DNA of 10,163 bases from Oscillospiraceae bacterium (GCA_017440445.1 JAFSHE010000368.1:1-10163); one strand, 5' to 3'. Positions 1-6,397 are shown, counted from the first letter of the stretch. The notes: generated from the sequence alone by a model not told the origin. Program-made: numbers and translations.

Positions 1-173
1 ATTATATAATAGCACAAATTACAGAAAATTTCATTTCCTGTGTTGCGGAATTTTTGGTGTGTGGTTTTTTTAGAGAATATTAGCAATTTCATCTTTCATC
101 ATTTTTCGCTAGCTTTGAACACAACTCAACACCACCCGAGCCGATACACCATCGGCTCTGTTTTTATGCGAAA
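1..173. other. AT-rich leader with no gene
   Basis: No coding region is supportable here. A perfect TATAAT lies at 5-10, but any -35 element would be outside the window, so it cannot be called a promoter. An imperfect 9-bp hairpin (ACAGAAAAT at 21-29 with ATTTCCTGT at 33-41, one mismatch) follows. The only strong signal is the terminator at 138-165, annotated separately. If 5-10 is a real -10, transcription to the terminator would give an RNA of about 150 nt; this is speculation. Confidence 0.4.
138..165 (+). terminator. Rho-independent terminator at the left edge of the phage remnant
   Basis: A perfect 8-bp stem, GAGCCGAT (138-145) with ATCGGCTC (151-158), has a 5-nt loop and is followed by TG and then TTTTT (161-165). 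The U-tract is on the + strand only, so it ends rightward transcription coming from outside the window. Its place just before the broken capsid fragment fits a gene end that has been joined to prophage sequence. Confidence 0.75.
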
Positions 174-461
174 TTGGTGGCAACAGGGTGGCAAATCGAT
201 GTTTTAGAGCATTTTCGGAGATGGACTAATTTTGAGATTGGCTCAACCAAGCCGTTTGTAAGAGGTCGGATTTTGGCGGTTAACTGGCTTATCTGCCCCA
301 AGAGTGCACCTGTGGCTGTATCCAAGACAGACAACGTGAAGATAATCACACCTGAGCTGAATCAGTTTGCAGACGCTTGGGATGTGGATTACCGCAAGTA
401 TCACGATCTGTTCGTTCCCGAGAATAAGAGAGCCGCAATTGCGGTTTCTGTATCTGAGTAA
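174..461 (+). pseudogene. Phage major capsid protein, C-terminal fragment
   Basis: This open frame of about 95 codons has no ribosome binding site and can only start at a TTG, so it is unlikely to be translated as a free-standing gene. From about position 240 the translation reads like the C-terminal end of a tailed-phage major capsid protein. It has a GRILAVNWLICPKSAPVAV stretch, then a segment with DAW..DYRKYHDLFVPENK, typical of the capsid family ending just before a gp6-like connector gene. The first 20 or so codons (174-235) do not resemble capsid and probably come from the sequence joined at the break. The capsid identification comes from remembered family style plus position upstream of the connector; no alignment was run. 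The hairpins between it and the next gene resemble the read-through terminators phages place after capsid genes. Confidence 0.6.
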
Positions 462-520
462 TATCTGCCTGACAGATATCATTTCTTGAAGATGAGCGGT
501 GCGCATTGCGTACCGCTTTT
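461..520 (+). terminator. Tandem hairpins after the capsid fragment
   Basis: The first hairpin is ATATCTG (461-467) with CAGATAT (473-479). The second is GCGGTGCGC (496-504) with GCGTACCGC (508-516), nine pairs including one G-U and a 3-nt loop, followed by TTTT (517-520). The short T-run suggests a leaky terminator. Such elements often follow major capsid genes and lower expression of the genes behind them; that role is inferred. Confidence 0.45.
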
Positions 521-540
521 CGGGAGGGAGGAGAACAGAT

Positions 541-906
541 ATGATAATTACAGCTGAAGAATACCGCAGCATGGGTTTTACAGCGGAGGATGATACGGTC
601 CTTGAAAGCTGCTTACAGAGGGCAGAATATACGCTCTGCGGGCTTACCGAGGGCAGGATAGAGGCGGCACTTGCAGCCGGCGGAAAGGCTGCCGAATATG
701 TAAAGCAGGCAGCGGCATTCCAGACCTGTAAGCTTATAAGGGAGGAAGAAAGCATCGGTGCTTCGGAGAAGGTCACTATCGGTGATTATTCCTATTCCGT
801 TGACGGGAATGCCGATAGCGATGAAACTTCCTTTGATATGAGCATGCAGGCCATCCGACTCCTGAGAGCGGCAGGCTGCTTATTCGGCGGCAGGGAGGTG
901 CGCTGA
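541..906 (+). CDS. Head-tail connector protein (gp6-like)
   Basis: A 121-residue protein expected to form part of the ring that joins the phage head portal to the tail. The ATG at 541 is chosen because a purine-rich site (GGGAGGGAGGAG, 522-533) sits just upstream; an in-frame GTG at 499 would place that site inside the gene. The sequence starts MIITAEEYRSMGF, a usual N-terminal pattern of gp6-like connectors (a helical DNA-packaging connector family). It is mostly helical, with a stretch near residues 45-65 (GKAAEYVKQAAAFQTCKLI) resembling the helix that lines the connector. It lies directly after the capsid fragment and overlaps the next gene by one base (TGATG), the normal head-gene order. 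The frame is intact although the capsid gene before it is broken. Family assignment is by pattern and context; confidence is moderate to high. Confidence 0.7.
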   Translation: MIITAEEYRSMGFTAEDDTVLESCLQRAEYTLCGLTEGRIEAALAAGGKAAEYVKQAAAFQTCKLIREEESIGASEKVTIGDYSYSVDGNADSDETSFDMSMQAIRLLRAAGCLFGGREVR

Positions 907-1229
907 TGGATATCAGACCTATCCCGAGGAAGCTGCTTTGCGACAGCGTTTTGCTGTCAGTACCCGCTGCGGATGGTTATTCTGTTACAGAGATTTCATC
1001 TGTCAGAGTGGTTTGCGGCTCAAAGCTGAAGGGTTATGCGGATTCCTCAATGAAGGAGATGTCGGAGCTTATCGTCTATTACGACTGCGTGAATTCTGTT
1101 CCCGCAGATGTGAAATTTTCGGCGGGAATGTCGCTGATATTCCACGACAGACGTTATGAGATACTTTCGGCAGAGGAATTCAGCGGAGAAGCACCGCATC
1201 ATATCCGAATAACGGCACGTGCAGTCTGA
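906..1229 (+). CDS. Minor capsid / head-closure protein
   Basis: A 107-residue protein. Its ATG overlaps the stop of the connector gene (TGA at 904-906, ATG at 906-908), so the two are probably translated together. The start MDIRPIPRKLL followed by beta-rich sequence, with HDRRYEILSAEEF near residues 78-90 and HHIRITARA at the end, matches the style of the small 'minor capsid protein' family found after gp6 connectors in Firmicute siphophages. It would act as an adaptor closing the head after packaging. In an intact phage the next genes would be further head-tail joining proteins, the tail terminator and the tail tube; here the gene is followed by a hairpin and a 49-residue ORF. It could also be called a head-tail joining protein. 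The frame has no visible damage. Confidence 0.6.
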   Translation: MDIRPIPRKLLCDSVLLSVPAADGYSVTEISSVRVVCGSKLKGYADSSMKEMSELIVYYDCVNSVPADVKFSAGMSLIFHDRRYEILSAEEFSGEAPHHIRITARAV

Positions 1230-1249
1230 AACTGCTATGCACAATAACG

Positions 1250-1283
1250 GCCGCCGCATGGCTTATGCTGTGCGGCGGCTTTT
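1250..1283 (+). terminator. Hairpin with short T-run between head and tail genes
   Basis: A perfect 9-bp GC-rich stem, GCCGCCGCA (1250-1258) with TGCGGCGGC (1271-1279), has a 12-nt loop and TTTT at 1280-1283. It is followed at once by the ribosome binding site of the 49-residue ORF. The stem is strong but the U-run is short, so partial termination is likely. It sits exactly where the phage gene order jumps from head to tail-tip genes. Confidence 0.55.
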
Positions 1284-1298
1284 GTAAGGAGGAATAAC

Positions 1299-1448
1299 AT
1301 GTCCGAAAATAATAAGGTCAGGGCGACCAAAAACGGCAGCGGAATGTCCGCAGCGGAGGAAAGCTACAGGATGGCAAAGCTGCTGCGCACGGGAAACAGG
1401 GAGCTTGAGCGGCAGCTCAATTCCAAAAAGACAAAGCGTGTGCGCTGA
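1299..1448 (+). CDS. Small basic phage-region protein, 49 residues, unknown function
   Basis: ATG at 1299, TGA at 1446-1448. A strong site AAGGAGGA (1286-1293) lies 5 nt before the start, and the stop is 12 nt before the next gene, whose own site follows directly, so this behaves like a real gene in the operon. The product is very basic and hydrophilic: it starts MSENNKVRATKNG, has a predicted helix in the middle (AAEESYRMAKLLRTGNRELE, residues 18-37) and ends in a Lys/Arg cluster (KKTKRVR). I do not recognise the family. It could be a small phage assembly protein or the remnant of a larger gene whose front was lost in the deletion that removed the tail tube and tape measure genes, although the good ribosome binding site argues against the second idea. 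Confidence 0.55.
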   Translation: MSENNKVRATKNGSGMSAAEESYRMAKLLRTGNRELERQLNSKKTKRVR

Positions 1449-1460
1449 CGGAGGTGTGAG

Positions 1461-1808
1461 ATGACCATTTATATCAATGATACGGCGTTTGACAAGGTGA
1501 CGGAGTTATCTACTGACAGGACCACACGTCGTACCGAGATCAACTACAACACGCAGGGCGATATGCTTATCGACCTTGTAAACAGAAAATACAGACTTAG
1601 GGTGGTGTTCGGGCTTCTTACAGAGGCTGAGATAGCTGCGCTTCGCAGGATCACCTCTGAGATATTCGTGACGGTGCGTTTTCCCTCGCCCGAGGGTGAC
1701 CAGACCGAGGCAGTATTTCATGTTTCCGAGGAGCCTGCACCGTGCGTTACCGAGGTCAACGGAGTGCGCATGTACGGCGGGACAGTGCTTACCATGCTTG
1801 AAAGATGA
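1461..1808 (+). CDS. Phage tail-tip type protein, 115 residues
   Basis: Start ATG at 1461, preceded by GGAGGTG at 1450-1456. The protein is predicted to be mostly beta strands: an N-terminal MTIYINDTAFDKV, a run with INYNTQGDMLIDLVNRKYRLRV (about residues 28-49), a short helix LLTEAEIAALRRI (52-64), then strands with FVTVRFPSPEGD and a C-terminal VNGVRMYGGTVLTML. This resembles the small beta-rich proteins found just before tail hub genes in Clostridia prophages, possibly filling the place of a distal tail protein, but it is only half the length of a classical Dit. Its stop is 11 nt before the hub gene start, so the two are an operon pair. The tail role comes from context and general fold impression, not from a recognised motif. 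Confidence 0.5.
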   Translation: MTIYINDTAFDKVTELSTDRTTRRTEINYNTQGDMLIDLVNRKYRLRVVFGLLTEAEIAALRRITSEIFVTVRFPSPEGDQTEAVFHVSEEPAPCVTEVNGVRMYGGTVLTMLER

Positions 1809-1819
1809 GGTGATATTCC

Positions 1820-3316
1820 ATGGTGGAGGTATCAGATAAGTTCAAACAGCTTGCCTGTGAAAACGGGCGCAGGGTGTGGTGCAGGATAATCGCTGACGGA
1901 GAGGAATTCCTTGACGACAGGGTGCTGGAATTCTCCTTTGACGATGTCACACATCCCGACTGGTATACGATAGGCACTGCCTGTGCAAACAGATTTCACT
2001 TCAGGGCGAGAGCGGATATTACTCTTTCGGTCGGAGCGCAGGTGCGCCCTTACGTCAGCTTTGACGGAGAGGAATGGTGTCCGCTGGGAGTATTCTACAT
2101 CTCCCGCAGATATGTACGTGGAAAGGTGATAAGCGTCACCGCCTACGACAGGATGTACGGACTGGATATGGAGTACAGCTTCAGCGGCACGCTGCCGACA
2201 GACGCATCCTCACTGCTGAAAGCTATCTGCACAGAAAACGAGATAGACGCAGCCGAGTACGGTCATGCATATCCCATTGACAGCCTGCCGCAGCAGCCCT
2301 GTACCGTAAGGGATATGATAGGCTACATCGCAGCCCTTAACAGAGCCTGTGCGAAATTTGGCAGGGACGGCACGTTACAGCTTAAGCGATGCAACGAGCA
2401 GGATTATTTCATCTATGACAGAAACTGCATGGATATCCGCAGAGATATGGAGCCGTCCCATGTGACCTGCATAAAGGCTCAGACGGAAAACGGCGAGATA
2501 GTTTCGGGAAGTGGCTCGGAGCTTAACACGCTGGAGGTGTACGATCCGCTCATGAAGCAGTATATAGCGGACAGTATGTGCGGTATATACAAGGCATTTT
2601 CGTTCTACGGTGCGGATGTGGAGATGCAGGGCATGCCTTTCCTTGAATCGGGAGAGGCGGTGTATCTCGTGGAGGGCAGGCAGTTCTATCCCATCATCAT
2701 AAGCGAGGTGGAGTATTACTACAACGGCGGACTTACAGCCACTCTGTATTCCAGAAACAAGACCCGTGTTGACGCAGTGGTGCATGAGGATGACCTTGAA
2801 GAGGCACTGGATCAGATCACCGCATCGCTTCAGGCGATATGCATGAAGCAGGAGAATACCGAGGAGATCACAGTGGGAGCAGAGCCTGTTATCATCGCAG
2901 GTTTCACGTTCAGTTCAAAGACAGCGGGCTTTGCGGAGCTTGCAGCAGATATCACGCTTGCAGGCGGCACGGCGGAAAGGATAAGCTTCAATGTTGTGGT
3001 AAACGGCGCAGACAGCGGACGTGTGATAGCACATTCTCCCACAGCGGGCGATAACCTGCTTCATGTGTATCAGCTTGAGCCGCAGCTATCCGCAGGAGAG
3101 AACAGGATATATCTTGCGGTCAGTGCCGATGGCGGAGAGGCGGTCATCCCCGCAAAGGGGCTTTCCGCAGGACTTGTGGTGCATGGAAGTGCATTTACAG
3201 CGACCTCCGACCCGAAGGACAAGCTGACTTTCTTTGAGATAACAGAGCCTGTACGCACAGACTACTCTAAATTCAGGATGGCTGCTGCGACGGACAGCGC
3301 ACAGCTTTTGAGCTAA
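1820..3316 (+). CDS. Phage tail hub / Tal-like tail protein
   Basis: A 498-residue protein; ATG at 1820 follows a GAGGTGAT site. Residues 1-120 form the beta-rich N-terminal part, with FDGEEWCPLGVFYI (81-94) and the AYDRM motif (108-112) that recurs in siphophage hub proteins after a '...PLG.F.I...' strand. Residues 125-320 continue the hub, with a helix containing TVRDMIGYIAALN (162-174) and the beta segment GEAVYLVEGRQFYPIIISEVEYYYNGGLTATLYSR (278-312, in part). A helical linker at about 322-347 (EDDLEEALDQITASLQAI) leads to a separate beta-sandwich-like domain (about 349-480) that may be an adhesion or fibre-attachment domain. The protein would sit at the tail tip and open the tail tube. 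No peptidase motif was seen. It sits between the tail-tip protein and the fibre gene, as expected; the family call is by pattern. Confidence 0.65.
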   Translation: MVEVSDKFKQLACENGRRVWCRIIADGEEFLDDRVLEFSFDDVTHPDWYTIGTACANRFHFRARADITLSVGAQVRPYVSFDGEEWCPLGVFYISRRYVRGKVISVTAYDRMYGLDMEYSFSGTLPTDASSLLKAICTENEIDAAEYGHAYPIDSLPQQPCTVRDMIGYIAALNRACAKFGRDGTLQLKRCNEQDYFIYDRNCMDIRRDMEPSHVTCIKAQTENGEIVSGSGSELNTLEVYDPLMKQYIADSMCGIYKAFSFYGADVEMQGMPFLESGEAVYLVEGRQFYPIIISEVEYYYNGGLTATLYSRNKTRVDAVVHEDDLEEALDQITASLQAICMKQENTEEITVGAEPVIIAGFTFSSKTAGFAELAADITLAGGTAERISFNVVVNGADSGRVIAHSPTAGDNLLHVYQLEPQLSAGENRIYLAVSADGGEAVIPAKGLSAGLVVHGSAFTATSDPKDKLTFFEITEPVRTDYSKFRMAAATDSAQLLS

Positions 3317-3329
3317 AGGAGGTATACAG

Positions 3330-4667
3330 ATGAAAGGAAAGGCGACCATTACCCTTACAGATGCGAAAACAGGCGAGGTGCTCTGCCGCAGGGAGGAGCA
3401 TAACCTTGTCACAAACGCAATAAATAATATTTTCGACCCCTGCGGATATGCGATGCTGCACCGCTTTGATATCTCAATGCTGTTCAGTGGCGGACTTCCG
3501 CTGTGGAAGAATCTGATAGGCGGTATCATGCTGCTAGGCAACAACGTTACAGAGGATGCAGACAACATTCTTCTCGGAGAGGACACTGTTCCCGTAGGCA
3601 CTGCGGGCAGCGAGTATTCAGGCGACAATATCTACCGTGGAACCCTTAATCTCAATGAAAGCTACGCTACGGAAAACGGCTATCATTTCACCTGGGATTT
3701 CGGTACGGACAAGGCAAACGGCGTGATAAAGTGTGTGGCACTCACAAGCAAGGCGTTCGGTGATGCGGGATTTCATTCCGATGCTGATGAGGAGGACGGC
3801 AGCTTTCTTATCGACCCCGTGTATATGGGGCTGACATACAGCGAGCCTACCGCAGTTTTCGAGTACGGACAGGGACAGTATCTCGGTACGTTCGAGCCGC
3901 GCACACATCTTTTTGTGGAGCTTAACAGCAGCGGTCAGCTTGAATTCAGACGATACAAGAGCATAGACCCATCTGCGATACGCATTAACGACAGCGTGGG
4001 ATTTTCGGGCATGACAAAGCTCAGCGAGCCGATATCGGTAACTACCGTCACACCTGCGACAGAGATATTCTTCGATAACCGCTTCTTCCTCGACCCTGAG
4101 GAGAGGGTGGTATACTGGTTTGGCGCAACGGAGGAGGTATCCGATACCTCGATGCGTGTGACCTATACGGGAATAAGCGTGGATACGCTTCAGACAGTGG
4201 TGACGAACAGCATTGTCATCCCGAAGAACTGCGAGAATTATTTCATCGGCGCAGTGTGGAGAGGTCATCTGTACTATCTAACACCTGACGGCTTGTGCGA
4301 GTTCGGAATGGACGGAAGTCTTATTGCGCAGTATGACGCTCCCTTTGCGGAGTCTACACTGCTTTTCGTGCTGAATGGCTGTCTGATGTCGCAGTCACCC
4401 AACGGTCATATCTACTGCTATTCATGGGGAGAAACCACATCCACTGCGCTTACGATGTCCCAGCATGCCGCACCGAATGTGGATATCCATGCGCCGTATG
4501 CGGCGGTCAGCAGAAGAAGCTCCCACATGGCGGGGGATTCCTCCAGAAAGATCAAGGCTGCCGCTTCGATAATCAGCAGCTATATGGCGACGATAAACAA
4601 TCTGTCACAGCCGATTGAAAAGACCTCGGCGCAGACACTGAAGATATCCTACGATATCACAAATTAA
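3330..4667 (+). CDS. Phage tail fibre / receptor-binding protein candidate
   Basis: A 445-residue protein behind a near-perfect site AAAGGAGG (3315-3322), which overlaps the stop of the hub gene (3314-3316). The N-terminal 36 residues (KATITLTDAKTGEV... EEHNLVTNAINNIF) resemble the anchor region of putative minor tail proteins in Clostridia prophages. A beta-rich middle follows (residues 90-230), then from about 250 to 385 there are repeated strand-turn-strand units such as GHLYYLTPDGLCEFGMDGSL, suggesting a beta-propeller-like or spike fold. The C terminus (about 400-425) has a short helix rich in Ala, Ser and Ile. It would bind the host surface. The last codons AAT TAA fall inside the terminal repeat of a MITE-like element, so the native C terminus may be altered. 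Expected downstream tail and lysis genes are missing. Function is inferred from position and fold impression. Confidence 0.55.
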   Translation: MKGKATITLTDAKTGEVLCRREEHNLVTNAINNIFDPCGYAMLHRFDISMLFSGGLPLWKNLIGGIMLLGNNVTEDADNILLGEDTVPVGTAGSEYSGDNIYRGTLNLNESYATENGYHFTWDFGTDKANGVIKCVALTSKAFGDAGFHSDADEEDGSFLIDPVYMGLTYSEPTAVFEYGQGQYLGTFEPRTHLFVELNSSGQLEFRRYKSIDPSAIRINDSVGFSGMTKLSEPISVTTVTPATEIFFDNRFFLDPEERVVYWFGATEEVSDTSMRVTYTGISVDTLQTVVTNSIVIPKNCENYFIGAVWRGHLYYLTPDGLCEFGMDGSLIAQYDAPFAESTLLFVLNGCLMSQSPNGHIYCYSWGETTSTALTMSQHAAPNVDIHAPYAAVSRRSSHMAGDSSRKIKAAASIISSYMATINNLSQPIEKTSAQTLKISYDITN

Positions 4668-4786
4668 TGAGGAATTATTGTGCGGCTGCGCCGTAACGCA
4701 GCAGATTGCAGCGCAGCGGCATCTAGATCTGTCCGCGAAGCGGACACCTTAATTCCTAATTTCTCACTCCTCATTCCTAATTAATT
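4662..4786. mobile_element. MITE-like repeat of about 125 bp
   Basis: Imperfect terminal inverted repeats: AATTAATGAGGAATTA at 4662-4677, and at 4771-4786 the reverse complement of AATTAATTAGGAATGA, 14 of 16 bases matching. No coding capacity. The interior is GC-rich and palindromic: GCTGCG (4685-4690) with CGCAGC (4697-4702), and GTCCGC-GAA-GCGGAC (4731-4745). The right side carries several overlapping near-copies of an ATTCCTAATT-type word (4751-4785). Elements of this look (AT-rich 'aggaatgagg' ends around GC-rich hairpins) are, as I recall, scattered in gut Clostridia genomes; I could not check this. The left terminus overlaps the stop codon of the fibre gene. Confidence 0.55.
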
Positions 4787-4809
4787 TGAAACGCTTCACG
4801 TTTCAAATT
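4783..4809. repeat. Perfect 11-bp hairpin next to the MITE-like element
   Basis: AATTTGAAACG (4783-4793), loop CTTCA, CGTTTCAAATT (4799-4809). It abuts and slightly overlaps the right end of the MITE-like repeat and lies 16 nt before the strong terminator. No T-run follows on either strand, so it is not itself a good terminator. It may belong to the mobile element or stabilise the 3' end of a transcript. Confidence 0.5.
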
Positions 4810-4825
4810 CCCATCTACAGAATAG

Positions 4826-4853
4826 AACGGACGGCATTCTGCCGTCCGTTTTT
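4826..4853 (+). terminator. Strong Rho-independent terminator closing the phage region
   Basis: An 11-bp perfect stem, AACGGACGGCA (4826-4836) with TGCCGTCCGTT (4840-4850), has a TTC loop and TTTTT at 4849-4853, then CTTATTTTT. The U-tract is on the + strand, so it stops rightward transcription from the phage genes before it runs into the 3' end of the convergent - strand gene. On the - strand the bases after the stem (CTATTCTG) give no U-tract, so it is not clearly bidirectional. Confidence 0.85.
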
Positions 4854-4854
4854 C

Positions 4855-5859
4855 TTATTTTTGCAGTTTTTCAAGAATTCTGTCCAGCGTTTCGGGTGAG
4901 GGCTGCTCCATGCTTTCACGGAGCGCCTGCTCAACGTCGTTCTTCGTGAGAGCCGCCGATGCGGTGGCTGTTCCGTCGGCGGATATCCTTGCCCTGTTCC
5001 TGCGGATAAGGATTATCGCTCCTGCTGTCACTGTAAGAGCTATCGCGGCGCTAAGTGCTATTATAAGCACCGTGCGGGAGTTATCGGGCTTTTCGGGAAT
5101 TGTGACCGCTCCTGTTGTGGGAGCGCCCATTCCTGCGTCAAATACGGGAGCAGAGCCTTCGGGCTGCACGCCCGCTGTTCCCCCGGAGTACAGAAGCTCG
5201 CCGCTGCTGCTGTCGCAGAGGAATACCAGTGCGAAATATCTGTCGCCGAGCTTTTCAAGATACTCCTGCTCCTTTCCCTCGGGAGCGTAGATGTATATCC
5301 GTCCGCAGTCATTTGCCATACTGACGTATGCCTCGGGGAATTCCTTTCGCATCTCCTCGTACACCTCGGTGCGGTAGCTATGGCTGAACATATCCTGCGC
5401 AAAGGAGATATAGCAGTATTCGGATGCAGTTTCAAGCACTGAATTCCTGTTCTCCTCGGAGAGGTCTGTAAGACCTACCTCGTATTCAATGTACATCTCG
5501 CCGTCCTCGCCCATGAACTTGTCATAGCCATAGACGTATGAGATGAATTCGGGATAGCCGTTGTGGTGATAGTAGTATTCAAGATTGTTGTGCTCGCCTC
5601 TGCCCTGAACTCCCTGCGGCTCGTGTTCAGGGATGATAAGGTCAGCGGATTGGGATGGAGCATCCTCGGACGGAGCTTCTCCGTAGGGTTCGGCGGTGCT
5701 TGTCATGCTGCCGCCAGGCTCGGGGAGCGCTAATGCGCCACTATAATATGCGCCGTCCATAGTGGGGTCTGCGGTAGTAGTCGGAGCGGCTGCATAAGCA
5801 CTTGCTCCTGTAATAAGCGATGCACACAGCACCGCTGTAAAAAACAGTTTATTTTTCAT
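4855..5859 (-). CDS. Secreted-ectodomain membrane protein, probable partner of the ECF sigma factor
   Basis: 334 residues; the start is set by AAGGAGGT just upstream. It begins 17 nt after the sigma factor stop on the same strand, so they form an operon. Signal peptide at residues 1-23 (MKNKLFF, hydrophobic core, cleavage near AYA-A). Residues 25-85 are a Pro/Thr/Ser/Glu-rich, probably unstructured segment. A folded ectodomain of about 90-225 is rich in Tyr and Glu, with YPEFISYVYGYDKF and GLTDLSEENRNSVLE motifs and three Cys (149, 185, 215). A second low-complexity stretch follows (226-260), then one transmembrane helix (263-285, stop-transfer RRNRAR) and a 49-residue cytoplasmic tail ending in two short amphipathic helices. 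The sensor/anti-sigma role is inferred from the operon only; no zinc-finger or RsgI-type anti-sigma domain is seen. The ectodomain resembles small repeated domains in Ruminococcus secreted proteins, a weak recollection. C12 is not in a proper lipobox. Confidence 0.7.
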   Translation of the reverse strand: MKNKLFFTAVLCASLITGASAYAAAPTTTADPTMDGAYYSGALALPEPGGSMTSTAEPYGEAPSEDAPSQSADLIIPEHEPQGVQGRGEHNNLEYYYHHNGYPEFISYVYGYDKFMGEDGEMYIEYEVGLTDLSEENRNSVLETASEYCYISFAQDMFSHSYRTEVYEEMRKEFPEAYVSMANDCGRIYIYAPEGKEQEYLEKLGDRYFALVFLCDSSSGELLYSGGTAGVQPEGSAPVFDAGMGAPTTGAVTIPEKPDNSRTVLIIALSAAIALTVTAGAIILIRRNRARISADGTATASAALTKNDVEQALRESMEQPSPETLDRILEKLQK

Positions 5860-5876
5860 GATATGACCTCCTTCGG

Positions 5877-6389
5877 TCAGCTTTCACTGTCGGAAAGCAG
5901 CTTTCTCAGCCGTGATATCGCCCTGTTGTATCTCCACAGCACCGTGCCTGTGGGAGAGCCAGTTACCTCGGCTATCTCACGGAATTTCAGTCCACCGTAA
6001 ATGTGCAGGGAAATTATACTGCGCTCCGCTTCGGACAGCGAAGAAAGCGCTTCGGTCACGTCGGAGTGGTCCTCTCTCTGCGGAGCGGCAAGCTCTGCGA
6101 TATCGTCGATGTCCTCATGCTCGTGCTGCGCCCTCAGCATATCCAGCGCCCTGTTGTGCGCTATGCGGAATATGTAGGCACGGAGCTTTTCAATATGTTC
6201 TGCGGGCGGAGCGCTGTACAGCTTAAGAAATACCTCCTGTACCGTGTCCTCCGCAAGTGTACGGCTCTGCGTTATCCTGAGCGCTATCGTGTATACGGGT
6301 GCGGAAAGCCCGTTGTATATCTCCTCGAAAGCAGATAGATCGCCGTTTTTCATTCTGTTAAGTAGTTTTCGGAGCTCCTCGTCTGTCAT
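5877..6389 (-). CDS. ECF-family RNA polymerase sigma factor
   Basis: A 170-residue sigma-70 family protein of extracytoplasmic-function size. An ATG at 6407 is in frame, but the ribosome binding site AAAGGAG (6398-6404) lies inside that extension and 8 nt before the ATG at 6389, so the latter is chosen. Region 2 covers about residues 9-86, with the helix LAEDTVQEVFLKLY (45-58) that binds the polymerase clamp and recognises the -10 box, and YIFRIAHNRALDMLR (72-86). A short acidic linker (90-112) replaces region 3. Region 4 (113-166) has the LSEAERSIISLHIYGGLKF stretch and the helix-turn-helix EIAEVTGSPTGTVLWRYNRA for the -35 box. It would direct RNA polymerase to a small regulon under control of an anti-sigma partner; the co-transcribed membrane protein is the candidate. 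The target stimulus cannot be read from the sequence. Confidence 0.92.
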   Translation of the reverse strand: MTDEELRKLLNRMKNGDLSAFEEIYNGLSAPVYTIALRITQSRTLAEDTVQEVFLKLYSAPPAEHIEKLRAYIFRIAHNRALDMLRAQHEHEDIDDIAELAAPQREDHSDVTEALSSLSEAERSIISLHIYGGLKFREIAEVTGSPTGTVLWRYNRAISRLRKLLSDSES

Positions 6390-6397
6390 GCTGTCAT

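Noticed and set aside
499..540. GTG start extending the connector protein by 14 residues
   Set aside because: The extension is made of the hairpin and the ribosome binding site; the ATG at 541 is correctly spaced from that site.
243..776. 177-codon - strand frame across the capsid fragment and connector gene
   Set aside because: It spans two genes and two hairpins on the other strand and has no recognisable protein features.
3618..4268. 216-codon open frame on the - strand inside the fibre gene
   Set aside because: His/Cys/Arg-rich product of a GC-biased antisense frame; no start signals; the + strand gene has an excellent ribosome binding site and phage context.
4662..4786. Prophage right attachment site
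   Set aside because: No matching direct repeat was found at the left end of the phage remnant; the inverted termini suit a MITE-like element better.
5800..5859. Lipoprotein signal in the sigma partner (Cys at residue 12)
   Set aside because: The residues before the Cys (AVL) do not form a lipobox, and a normal signal peptidase site follows at about residue 23.
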